From Mya arenaria (taxonomy: Eukaryota; Mollusca; Bivalvia; Myida; Myidae): a DNA stretch of 64,000 nt. Positions within the stretch are counted from its first letter, which is position 1; every line of letters begins with the position of its first letter. This document shows, one piece after another, positions 11,745 to 22,136 of this stretch. A program made the translations under genes and the position numbers. The DNA is taken from positions 19,136,548 to 19,200,547 of the forward strand of contig NC_069135.1 of NCBI RefSeq assembly GCF_026914265.1. The letters are read 5' to 3'. The notes below the pieces were generated by a model. That model had not been told where the DNA came from. It made no database searches and saw only the letters and a list, made by a program, of their open reading frames with translations.

Positions 11745-13450
11745 GTTAATGATTATTACACAAGTGGAACTTTTTTCGAAATCTAGTTGGAGAACAAAAT
11801 TGACCACCCCACTTTTCTGCTTGATCGAGTAAGGACCGTCATATGTCTTCTCAAGTTTCCTTGCTTCCGCTAGAAACCACATCATGTCACCGACCTTGTA
11901 GTGGCCAATTGCAACCTTAGTATCGTACAACTCTTTGTTTCTGAGTGCTGCTACATGCAGATACTTTCGTGTTATTAGATGTGCTTTCTGCATCTTTTGT
12001 TTCTGGGGCACCACAAAGTAAGCGTACGTGGTCACCTCGATTCCATTCATAATTGTTGGACTACCAAATACCAATCTGAGGGTAGACGTTGTTCTCGTCC
12101 CATGGTCACCAAGCTTGGTGTTAATCAGTACTTTCATTTGGTGTTGATCTATAAGCTCCAGCTTAGCAACCAAGATGTTCATCCAAATCTGCTTGCTCTC
12201 CACACAGAAACGCCTTGTCCCTACTGGCTAGAGTTCGGTTGAATCGCTCAACTTTTGTTGCATCTAGTATCCTTGGCATTATTCTTAGTTAACGAACGTC
12301 AAGTAAACTGCACAGTTCTCTGAAAACTTTGCGTTCGTAGTTCCTTCCTTGGTCACTTAGGATGGAGGACAACCCTAACGAGATATGAATTCATTAAGGT
12401 TTTTTGTTGCACATGTTTCAACTGTTTGATCAGGAACAGGGATTACTTCAACATACTTGCTGAAACAGTCAGTAAATACCAGTATATACCCGTTTTCTTG
12501 ACGACTACGGGGTAGTGGTCCCAAGTAATCTGTTGACACTAATCTAATGGTGCATCTGTTTTATATTAACCATTGGAGCTCTAGGCGTCCGTGTGGGAGG
12601 CTCACTGTTGCGCACACATCACCGTTTTCCAAATGCAGGTACAAATCTCCTTTCAGCTTGTACCAGTAGTATAGCTGACTTATCTTCAATTGTTTTCTTG
12701 AGACCAAAATCACCAGATTGTATGGAATCATGACACTCATACAAATCTGATGTATTCAGACTCTGAGGATTTAAACTGAACATGTTTCTCGAGACCATTC
12801 TTTCATTCAAAGCACTTGAATAAGAGACCATCTTGTATGGTATGTGCATCCCAGTGTATGCAATAGTGTTTTGCAGCTGGACTGCAGGTCTGCATATTAA
12901 TAGCATCAGGCTTTCTATTCGACTGCTTTGCCTGTACGCATGGGATTATATCTGGATCTTTCTCCTGTAGTCCCTTGAGCTATTTTGGCATCTAGTGAAA
13001 AACTTCAACGACTGCTTAGATGCCATTTGATCTTCTTGTGGAGTTGAAGGTCCAGCTTCAGGCTGATAATTATTAACAGTCCGTACGATATTTGCGACCC
13101 AGCTATAGGGTTGTATCGATTGTATCTGGGTATAAGGAAATTGAACTTGGTCATATGCTCTCTGTCAGGTCATATTTTCGGCTCTTTTCAGGCACTTTTT
13201 GCAAGGCCTGCATTTGATTACTCTTCAGTGATTACACTTGGGCAGTCACGTTCCTTTGGGTTTTCACGTCTCGACAATGCGTCACAGTGACCATGCTTTG
13301 CCCCTGGCTTTTAATCGACAGAAAAATCATATAGAGAAAGAAAGTTCTATCGACCGGGCGATTTTACCCCTAGGTTTTTTTTTCAGGCGAAACAGCCAAA
13401 CTAGCGTTTGATGATCAGTGCGCACTAAACTGCCGACCTTTAACAAACAG
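11745..13450 (-). mobile_element. Decayed Ty3/Gypsy retrotransposon pol: RNase H to integrase
   Basis: Read on the minus strand, the domains come in pol order. An RNase H piece lies near 13430-13240 (VGSLVRTDHQTLVWLF, then HGHCDALSRRENP). The integrase zinc-binding region lies near 12770-12600 (YECHDSIQSGDFGLKKT). The integrase core lies near 12540-12300 (an Asp-containing strand, then SILSDQGRNYE). The integrase C-terminal part lies at 12203-11745 (ALRNKELYDTKVAIGHYKVG and a DGPY motif). The segments are in several frames with stops, so the copy cannot be functional. Gag, protease, the main RT domain and LTRs were not found. The longest open piece is 165 codons at 11706-12203. Confidence 0.88.
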
Positions 13451-13745
13451 TCAATATTTCAGCGACATAACTCCCAAATATCGTGGACGATATTGTATAC
13501 CCGCGCAATCGAGTGAAGTCCATTCGGCGTGCACGGTTCAATTTACATGTGCAATCTTTTATTTGTATCTAAAATATCTGCATATCGCGGTAAGCCGCAT
13601 CGCCGCGATATGCGGCTTGCATGTTTTCGGATGTCGTACGCGGTAGCAGCAGATGAACGCGGTGATGAAACGCACCACCGCGTTGACAATCGCAGAGTAT
13701 ATCGCTGCGATTTTCCGCGATAGCGTAGTCTCGCCCGTGCCCATT
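13451..13745. other. CpG-rich block with short inverted repeats
   Basis: Unlike its AT-rich surroundings this block is rich in CG. It holds stem-capable words such as GCCGCATCGCCGCGATATGC and ATCGCTGCGATTTTCCGCGA. The open frames on both strands reflect this composition and I do not call them genes. A foldback element or regulatory CpG segment are both possible. Confidence 0.35.
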
Positions 13746-14378
13746 GTTGGTAGTGTTTTTAAATATGTAAAACACTTATAATTATGTAATTGTCAAGCAA
13801 TAGTAGGTTTATAATAAGTATATACTGTTGATATGAATGTCTTTCTTCCGTGATATCTGTATACATGTATGGGGTTCATAATTGAGTGAATATTGTTTTT
13901 TATTCGATATACATGTATGTGAAAACGAGAAACCCCGAATGTGCTCACAATGAAACTCAAAGTGCATGATATCAAATTAGTCCAATATAAAAAGGTACTC
14001 GTCAAGTTGGAAATAAATGCACCAATGCATTTCTTTAAGGAGGTTTATGTACATTAGCATATAAATTGTTTCTGTCGTCTTAAATACACACACACACACA
14101 GGGATCGCTTTTTCCGACGATGTCCTTGTCATCGTCTTGAAACTTTGCGTTTCCAAATAAAACGTGTTCTCAAAGTCCTCAAAAAAATTCTACTCATATC
14201 CTCTTTTACATTAAAGTTTGTATATAATCTCTAGTTTAATTATACCGACAGGCGAAGTATTCAATGTTTGATCAAGTTTTGCATATACTGTTTCTATACA
14301 GACAAAGATGACTGTTTTATCACCAAAACAAAAACATGAATTGGTTTGTCTTTTGCCCACACCGGATTCAGTGCCTTT
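13746..14378. other. AT-rich sequence with a short CA tract; likely 3' flank/UTR of the minus-strand receptor gene
   Basis: A CA dinucleotide run lies near 14085-14100. The stretch lies just past the stop codon of the receptor gene, so some of it is probably its 3' untranslated region. No coding signal. Confidence 0.4.
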
Positions 14379-14649
14379 CTACACCATTTCATAAATATTC
14401 ACCTCCGAGTATTCTGTGTCGTCTTGTGAGTAGGCTGGCCCTAGTTGCTGGTGTAGGACGGCGTAATCTTGGTTGTTCGCGTTAGCCACAGATCTTTGTG
14501 GTTTATAAAGCGCTGTATATTCCCTCAGTTCGCATTCAGGATGGCTTTGTAACGAATGTGCCGAGTCAATGGCTCGAAGTTTGGTTGTTGTGTTTGAATA
14601 ATTTTGTTCGTCAACCTTTCCTTTGTCTTTCTTCTGTGTACTTTTTTGC
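14379..14649 (-). CDS. Receptor exon 5: cytoplasmic tail and stop
   Basis: Acceptor TTTTTTCTTCTAG; stop TAG at 14379-14381. It encodes a basic juxtamembrane segment (KKDKGKVDEQ), an NYSN motif, then the tyrosine motifs REYTALY, DYAVLHQ, TEYSEV and NIYEMV at the very C-terminus. The open frame and spaced tyrosines make a chance frame unlikely. Confidence 0.75.
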
Positions 14650-16311
14650 CTAGAAGAAAAAAGTACAACTACGAGTAATATTATATTCTCAAAACAACTA
14701 TCACTCCAGATAGTTTATCAACAAAATGTTCATCTATTTGTTCAACTAGAATTATACATTTTATATATATATTTAATGTTCAATAAGACCAGCCACTTTA
14801 CCTTATGCATATCGCTACGAAGATGGCGACGGCAACAATAACACACACAGTAACAGTGACCGGGACATACAAAGCAATCTTGTTTTCATCTGAAAAGAGG
14901 CCGATTCCTTCGAATTAGATCAGAAAACAGAAGTAAATATGTTGTTTCAGTATCATGTATACCAGGACTTAAGACAAGATTATTTTCCGTAGCAAATGAA
15001 TTAGATACTACATTTAATTCAATGAATGATGTGAATAAATTAGTGTTTATATTCTCCAACAAGGGTATAGTAAAATTGACTGCCAAAACCTGTTTTAATA
15101 TATTAAGGTATTAGCCGCGTAATACACACTTTTTTAAAAGCTTTAACCGACAACATAGTTATAATCACGGTACACTATGGGACTTTTATCCAAATTTTGA
15201 AGATTTTTTTACCGTGAATTAAAAAAGTTATTTATGTTTCATTATGTTTCACCCACCCCCAAACTCCAAGGGCTACAAAGAGCGACAAGTAAATATTTTG
15301 TCTATATTTGATTTTTTTTCGCATTATCAGAGATTATGAAATAAACACAACAGTTTCTGGTAAAATAAACTTCAGTTAACAGAAAACTAAAGTTCAAACG
15401 AACACATTATTGATAAACATGGAAAAAAATCATTTTGATTGATCTTATGATTCTTCGGAAAAGAGCAGTTTTTCGATGTTTGAAAATAAATAGCAGTTTT
15501 ATAGAATTCATAAAAAATAGTTAACTATAAGGCAAGCTGCTGAAATCATTTTAGATATTATCTATGATGTCTATTGAACAATTTAAAAGACAATTTATGA
15601 TAGTTTACCGTCCAGTTTTGAAGAAAATATACATAATGTCATGTTACCATACATTTTTATAGCTTATAAAATGCTTAAAAATCATCCTTTTTCTTGTAAA
15701 AATTTATAAAGCTTAATTGGACTTATTCATAAAATGTACTCTTTCAAATAAATGAATTTTACTTATGATACTAACTCAGAATAAAGAGTTTAAAACAAAT
15801 GAGTGTACTTTTAAACTAAAATATGTGAAGAAACAAGAAAAATATCAGAGTGAATGTTCTCAACTAATGTTTTTTTTTTAATATTATAACATGTAAACAA
15901 TCTCTGTGGGTAATTTGATGTATATCTGTTTTATTTTGTCATTGGTATTCTAACAATTAGTTTTTTCACAATAATTCTTCACTCTTCAACATTTGAAGTT
16001 TGGTCTGTTCCCATGCTTTGTACTTGTAGCGTGTGCACAGATGATAACTACTCAATGCTGAGTCAATGCTGATTTGGTTTGCATGCACCTTCAGGTACTT
16101 TACCCATCAAGAATGTTTAGTGCTGTAAAGGAAAAAGTTGTACTTTAAAGCCTTTCTAACTAATTAGTATAGATAATTATACTGCCATACATATACAAAA
16201 TAAAATATAAACAGTTTAATATTTCTCGACATTATTTTGAAAAAAACAACAACAAGCTGATACATACATGTATATATATATATAAGACAATTATTAAATT
16301 TATCAATAAAA

Positions 16312-16366
<55 letters not shown>

Positions 16367-18901
16367 CCACCACCACCACCACCACCACCACCGCCACCAC
16401 CACCAACACTTGACCACCATCATCACCACCACCACCACCACCACTTGATTATTGAATACAGTAGGTTTATAAAAACAAAAACCAAGTCAAATATGTTTTA
16501 TATGAAATACTCACATCATCTCGATCAGATGCGACTGCCTTGTGGATGGACATGGCTGTCAAATCCGCTCTCAAGGATCCGACATAGTATTTAATGCAGG
16601 CTGGAATTCTTCATAACCCAGTGTTGTTGACTAAGTAATATTCAGTCATTTTCCTGCCTGGAAGAAATTAGACTTCTGATTATCAACCAGCAGAAACTAC
16701 AACCGTAAAACACAAATGCACAAGTATTATACATTCTGCACTAATATCTGTTTTAGCCAAGAGTAAGGATTGGTAGGCACAAATGTGTAGTTGTTGTGCA
16801 TATGGTTGATAATGATTCACAACAGTATGGGGTTTTAACGAGACCTACACCAAGCCAATGAATGTTAATAGTGTCCTAGCAGATGCGGCTTCAAGCCCCT
16901 AACCACATACAACTTTTTTTCACAGGTTAATTTTGAAAATATGCATTTTGTAAACAAATAACGGGTATGTACATGTATTGTGGTATGTTAGAAATAGGTC
17001 ACGTACCAAAACACATCATTTTTAAACAAAATTTTATGTCTGATATTTTTCTAAGATAAAACAATCAATTTAAAGATTACATACTCATATCATATCTTAT
17101 ACATAAGTTATGTACATAAGTACATATAAAAATATGTAACATGTACATAAGTACATGTAAAATATGAATATGCTGTCTAAACATTTAGCTAATAAAAATG
17201 ATTTAAGAATTCCAAAGATAAATTAAAAAACAAACGTTTTTGAACACATCAACGTACAAAACTGCTCAAGGATACTTACATTCAGAGCCCTTTGATACGA
17301 ATATCCCAGTTCCAAGCCGATTGTTGACAGTTTGTTTTTTCGAGAGAAAATCTTCTCTTACGCGTATATTTCACTTATAATCCATGTTTTACTGTAATGA
17401 CTCAAATTGTTAGATGTATCGTAATCAACTGTCAGCATGTACTTTTAGTGTTTATTTATTTTAAACGTATATTCATGAGAAAAACATCTCAATGTTTCCA
17501 AATTCTACGATGTAGAAATTCCATTATTGACCTATGAATAGCCGGGAAATACCTTCTGTTTCTAAAAATAGCAACATCCGGTACAGGCCGAATACGCCCG
17601 ATGTTCGTCGCGATCTGTTACGGCGAGTGGCGATATATGTCGATGTTTCCCGAGTTGTATTACATGGCTAATACCTTAAGTCTTAGATCTTATAACTTAG
17701 ATGGTACATTGTATATACTACATAAAATATTTTAATTAAATTCCGCATAAATGATAATTAGATTCTGCATAAATGATAATAGTCTCTTATAACTCCCTAA
17801 CGTTGAGTTTATGGAACTCGAATTATTGATTATGTTTTCCTATGCATTGTGTATACCCGTGAATAACACATTTTTATTTTTTGCCAACAACTGCAAGATT
17901 AGTATTCTATACAAACTAAGTGTACAAGTAACTAGTGGTTATCGCACTGTCGCTTGTTGTATTTGTCTCCCATCGGACGTTCACTGTGGTTGACCGTTTG
18001 CTATCTGTCGTTAAGTTGATGAAGACTGGACCCAGTCCGGAGAATCGGATATTTCCAGTCTTACATAACGTCTGTCTTGAATCAGCGATCGAAGCGTTTG
18101 GAGTAAAGATCTTGAATGTAAATAAGGGTGAAATGCCGGATAAAAAATCAAGATATCAAACAAGTTAACATCCAGAACATGATGCTTTTCGTGAGAAAAA
18201 ATAATTACAAAAGAACGATAACCACAGCGCTCGATTTCTTATGCAACAGAGAATATGTATTCTAGTAAACGTAGCAGTATTCCAATCGTTGACGGCTGCT
18301 CGATTGTTGTTTGTAAGTATTACATACTTAAGATATAGAAACATATAGGCTAAAACTACTTACACTCAGTTTGTTTAACAAGCAGCTTTCGAGAAAATTG
18401 CCCATGTCAGCATCCACGTTCACAGACACGTGAGACCCAACACTGATGATCCAGTTACATTCATTCTTACCTGGCTTTGTAAAACTAAAGGAACCATAGT
18501 AGTCTACAAACGTTTTTCCACATAGTTCTGAAACGAAATAATGTACCACAGGATAAATAATATATTTGGTTGTTTAAGAGTCAAATGGTAGCTTACATCC
18601 TATACGGATGTTATCTAATTTACTTGACAATGTTTCAACGTTAAATTCACGTTATCAAACCAAACCAACACCTTTTTGACCAATGTATTTTCGATGGCTA
18701 CATCGGCGACTATTTTCATAAACAGACGAGCCTACATGCATAAAGCTTTTGATCACACTGGTTCCATAGCCATCAAAACATCTTAAAATACAGAAAAATA
18801 TCAAACATACAGAAATACAACGGTAAATTGATCTTACCATTTGCTTCCGAACACAGAACGCATATTATCATGCAACATGTGAAAGTTGCTGAAAACGTCA
18901 T
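14379..18901 (-). CDS. CUB-domain single-pass membrane receptor with tyrosine-motif tail (five exons)
   Basis: Five exons (18838-18901, 18364-18527, 17933-18110, 14802-14889, 14379-14649) sum to 765 nt, one 254-codon frame plus stop. The product has a signal peptide (MTFSATFTCCMIICVLCSEA). Next is a CUB-like domain: ELCGKTFVDYYGSFSFTKPG, NECNW, and LCKTGNIRFSGLGPVFINLT. Then come one hydrophobic helix (VTVTVCVIVAVAIFVAICI) and a cytosolic tail of about 85 residues. The tail has tyrosines in REYTALY, QDYAVLHQ, TEYSEV and NIYEMV. TEYSEV fits the TxYxx(V/I) switch motif that recruits SH2 proteins in vertebrate immune receptors. A secreted-side ligand-binding and signalling role is inferred. The exon 3 donor is weak (17933, alternative 17948; both keep frame). 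No close family member is recognised. Confidence 0.75.
14802..14889 (-). CDS. Receptor exon 4: transmembrane helix
   Basis: Acceptor CCTCTTTTCAG, donor CATAAG/GTAAAG, 88 nt. It encodes about 20 uninterrupted hydrophobic residues followed by Arg at the cytosolic face. Confidence 0.75.
15103..17679. mobile_element. TTAA-bounded 2.6 kb insertion inside the receptor intron
   Basis: TTAAGGTATTAGCC followed by GCGTAATACA at 15103 pairs with the inverse of ATGGCTAATACCTTAA ending at 17679. About 24 of 26 bases match, and both ends carry TTAA. The segment lies wholly between receptor exons 3 and 4. It carries the ATC/ACC microsatellite and has no recognisable transposase. Either one large piggyBac-like non-autonomous element or two solitary ends of the same MITE family would explain it. 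Confidence 0.6.
16313..16445. repeat. Trinucleotide microsatellite (ATC)n/(ACC)n
   Basis: A pure ATC run followed by an ACC run with interruptions. It is the reverse-complement kind of the GAT/GGT tract at 3068-3271. Confidence 0.97.
17933..18110 (-). CDS. Receptor exon 3: second half of the CUB-like domain
   Basis: Acceptor TTATTTACATTCAAG. It encodes a Cys-containing strand, then RFSGLGPVFINLTTDSK and TVNVRWE, which is the usual CUB ending. The frame stays open to a stop at 17916-17918. The donor is non-ideal (ACTA/GTTACT at 17933, or ACA/GTGCGA at 17948). Both give phase 1, as the next exon needs. Confidence 0.65.
18364..18527 (-). CDS. Receptor exon 2: first half of the CUB-like domain
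   Basis: Acceptor TTTCGTTTCAG, donor CTGAGT/GTAAGT, 164 nt. It encodes Cys-Gly at the domain start and the Cys-x-Trp pair (NECNWII) usual in CUB strands, then VSVNVDADMG. Confidence 0.78.
18838..18901 (-). CDS. Receptor exon 1: start codon and signal peptide
   Basis: The ATG at 18901 is followed by a hydrophobic stretch and a clean donor (AAATG/GTAAGA). The exon is 64 nt and ends in phase 1. A TATA-like ATTTATAGATATA lies about 20-30 bases upstream of the ATG, though the transcription start is unknown. Confidence 0.75.
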
Positions 18902-19873
18902 ATCGCTTAGCCAACTCGTATATCTATAAATATGTCTTTTCAAATCAACACCAAACGTGTGGTACAGAAGAAAGCAACATCCTTCTTTTCTCAAGTGCAT
19001 GTTGCATCTCGGATATAATGCAGCACATGTGTCCTTATTGATAATAATTATACTGTGTTGTTTAATTCTTGTTTTATTTTCAAAGAATAAAATGTTTTAA
19101 ATCATTCAACGAGCGTCATACTGGAAGATTGTGTGTCTCAAGGGGCGTACCAGTAGGCAAACTCTAGTATGGCCGGGCCAACATTTCAATATTGGCTCCC
19201 CCAAAATGGTGATACAACGCCAATTATTTACAAATGATGTACTTGTATCATTTTTATCACTGAATTTTATTTTATTAGAATACATATATCATTTGTAATA
19301 TTTAAATGTTTATTGCCTATTAATTTTACAATGTTATTTTGTTCGTAACATATCTATCACGCTACAAGTACATGCTTACGATATCTATCTTTAATGCTTA
19401 TCGCTCTAAGCGACTTTTGTTGTCAAAACGTGCGCGTCTTTTTTATAAATGCGGAGGTCCAGCATGGATATATGTTATGTAATATTAACTAATTTATAGC
19501 CTTATGACAGTCACATGGTAGATACTGACCAAAATATATTGATAAAACATTCTGGTTTTGACAAGCGTCGAGGATACACCTCTGTTAGGATTTCCTATCA
19601 AAATAACAAAGATATATTAACATTTTAAACTTGAGAATAACTTGTTAACACTGTTATTTATTATTACAATCAAATAAAACACTTAACACTTGTATGCTGT
19701 TTAACTTGGAGCATTGAACAATTTATAGATAACAATATTGCGTCATTGTCGACTAATACAGTGAGCGACACCGTGTATTCCGGACATTACTTTTTAAACC
19801 CGTAACACATAGTTTTTTTATCGGGTCATCAGTGACAAGTACTTAAATCTCCAAATCAGCAATATATTGAAGG
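18902..19873. other. 5' flank of the receptor gene and AT-rich spacer
   Basis: No exon recognised. The first 150 bases probably contain the receptor promoter and leader. Confidence 0.4.
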
Positions 19874-20365
19874 TTAAAGGGACTGTACACCAGATTGCCA
19901 CCAAAAAAGTTTTTTTGTAACGAATCTCAGGACAATTATTTAATAGAATGTGTTAATCTTTGATATCATAATTGTAAAAAAGTACCAAAATGTAAAAAAA
20001 ATGTGTGGGAGACCGGGTTCGAACCCGTGTCGCCAAAATTGCAGTTCAGCATCGTATCCACTGAGCTACGACGGCTTTGTATAATTGGGTGACACAACTT
20101 AGCTATACACCTAACTCGGTAATATTACGTGATAACACCGACTAGCCAATCACGCATAAGGAATGAATTCTACTAGGTGGACATACCCAGTTATCTTTTT
20201 TAATGGAAAAATACGAAATAACTGCTATACTTAAATAAATTGTAAACTATGTAGTACTTCAGTTAGAAAGTTGCAATGCACTGTACACATTAATACCAAG
20301 CTTATGACAGTTTTCGACAATTTTTTTTTTTTGCAAATTGATCACCTGCTGCACAGTTGCTTTAA
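19874..20365. mobile_element. TTAA-bounded MITE with an internal tRNA-like block (copy 1)
   Basis: It begins TTAAAGGGACTGTACACCAG and ends with the inverse (CTGCACAGTTGCTTTAA), giving ~23 bp imperfect TIRs with TTAA at both ends. It is 492 bp long. The middle carries a tRNA-like sequence on the minus strand. Copy 2 at 51658-52127 shares ends and interior. piggyBac-like mobilisation is inferred from the ends. Confidence 0.82.
20008..20075 (-). other. tRNA-like segment inside the MITE
   Basis: On the minus strand, GTCGTAGCTCAGTGGATACG contains an A box (TAGCTCAGTGG) and GGGTTCGAACCC is a perfect B box, spaced as in tRNA. The anticodon-stem region does not pair well. I read it as a tRNA-derived promoter remnant and not a working tRNA gene. 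Confidence 0.7.
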
Positions 20366-20867
20366 GAGGTAGATTATACATGTATCGTTTTACTATCTAA
20401 AGCTTGTCGAAATTTCACTCAATGCTTCGTTCAGAGAGCATTCAAATGGTTCTTTCATATAACTGTATTCGTTCGAAAATGACACCCACTTTCACCACAC
20501 AAAACATTTTATCCAACCCAATCGACTCCTCGCTAAAGAGTACGGGCGTATAATTCAAGGTAATTCAATTCAATTCGGGTACGCTCCTGTTACTCCGGTG
20601 GATTTCTGAAGAATACACAATCCAAATACAGTACAGTAATACTCCTGTTATTATATACCTTATTGGTTATAATCATTTAGAAGTCACGTTAAAACATATC
20701 ATATTTCATTAAAATAACGCGCAACGTAATTTCAACATCGCGCTACCATACGTGTATAGCGTTACCGTCAGCAGAGTGGAATAAAGGTGCATGGGATACG
20801 TAAAATACGCCGAAAAACATAGTTTTGTCGATATTTATTATGGGTGTAAAATAAAACTTGATATTAC

Positions 20868-20977
20868 TTGGAAAGCGAAGAAGTTGTTTTCTGAGCACGT
20901 TGTAGCACAGGTTTGCATCGTCTTCACAGTGATGCCGTTGTTACTTGTGAAGAAAGTGTAATTGACCTGTACGCACC
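20868..20977 (-). CDS. Possible exon of a cysteine-rich secreted protein
   Basis: An acceptor (ACTTTTTCAG) and a donor (TTCCAA/GTAATA) flank a 110 nt open stretch. It encodes CVQVNYTFFTSNNGITVKTM followed by QTCATTCSENNFFAF. The cysteine pattern and strand-like residues recall part of a three-finger (Ly6/uPAR-like) domain. No N-terminal or C-terminal exon was identified, so the assignment is tentative. It lies upstream of the receptor gene in the same orientation. Confidence 0.35.
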
Positions 20978-21888
20978 CTGAAAAAGTAAAACAATAGAGG
21001 AAATGATCAACGAATGCCGCTTATAAATCCCATGAACCAATGCTTGCAACTATGCATTCATTCATAAGGTAATGAAATACTAGAAAAAGTGAACTATGTT
21101 CTGCTAGTATAAAGCTTGTATAAATTGATTGTGACCGTAATATATTGCCATACAGAGTTGAAACAAGTGAAAATCATTTCAAAGTCTTTGGCGCTTGTGA
21201 TGCATTTGAAACAAATGGGGGGGGGGGGTATACTGAATGAAGCTTTGTAACGCATATTACTCAAGGTAAGCGATATGCGAGACACTAAGTGCATTTTAAT
21301 GGTTTCGATACGATTTTGATACAGCAAGAGTTTATCATTTACAAAATCTTCTTAAATTTTAACAAGGCCATTAGTTTTTTCTGATACTGCAATGGACTCG
21401 TGGATAGTGTACGCGTATGCGAGCGTTTGCGCGTACGTGAAACTTAACTGTTATATAAAAATGAAAGTATGACTTACTCTTACCAGTTAAAAACCAAACA
21501 GATAAAAATAATATGAAATATATGCCTTTTAAAATGCGTTTTTTTTTAATTAAAACCTACGTGGCCACTAAAATTCCTCAGGTATTAAGGTACCAACATT
21601 TTGATAATATTTTGTTGCCAGTACACAAATCATTTACGTTTTTTTCTTTATGCCATTTAAGTAAAATTACTCAAAATAATGGTGCATTTTTTGCATTGAC
21701 CTATATTGTGCGTCTTTAAAATATTTTTGATTGATAAAGGTGAAATTACACATTATTTCATAATTATTTTGGAATAATGATTGATATTCTATTGTACTTC
21801 TTCATTTGTTGTGACTTCTATCAATTGTCACAGAAATAATTACAGAAAGTATTGAATAAACTTGAAAGTTGTGTAATGTTGAAAAGAC
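20978..21888. other. AT-rich spacer, nothing secure
   Basis: Holds a run of G at about 21219-21229. The neighbouring minus-strand text has a short ICFKC peptide that I could not tie to an exon. Confidence 0.4.
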
Positions 21889-21891
21889 TAC

Positions 21892-22130
21892 GGCCCGGTT
21901 GTTCAAAACTCTCGTTAAATTACTTACGCTTACGCTAACGTGTTAGCGTTAAATCATCAATGTCAACGTTAACTAACGACATTAGTGTTATCCTGTTGTT
22001 CAAATCCCTCCTGATGTAAGCGTTAGCTAACGTTGATGTAACGCTTATGTGTTAGCGTTAGCATCAGCGTTAAGCTTACTTCCTGTTTGTTTTCCCATAA
22101 TCCTTAACAATTTCCTGTCGTCTGCTTTAA
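21892..22130. repeat. Left subterminal zone of the Harbinger element
   Basis: Dense GTTAGCGTTA, AACGTTAAC and TAACGTTGA words follow the TIR, in both orientations. They are likely transposase or Myb-protein binding sites by analogy with other Harbinger elements. Confidence 0.7.
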
Positions 22131-22136
22131 TCCAAG

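Noticed and set aside
14968..15088. Open stretch (minus, VLAVNFTIPLLENINTN) just before the transmembrane exon
   Set aside because: It could be spliced with the TM exon through a weak donor, but it would break the phase from exon 3 and its composition is that of AT-rich intron.
16512..16605. Possible receptor stalk exon (minus, ADLTAMSIHKAVASDRDD)
   Set aside because: It has plausible splice sites, but its phase does not fit the transmembrane exon and it lies inside the TTAA-bounded insertion.
17283..17360. Possible exon (minus) with LGTGIFVSKGSE before a good donor
   Set aside because: No convincing acceptor, it lies inside the inserted element, and the CUB domain is already complete without it.
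20008..20075. Functional tRNA gene
   Set aside because: A and B boxes are good but the acceptor and anticodon stems do not pair, and it sits inside a repeated MITE.
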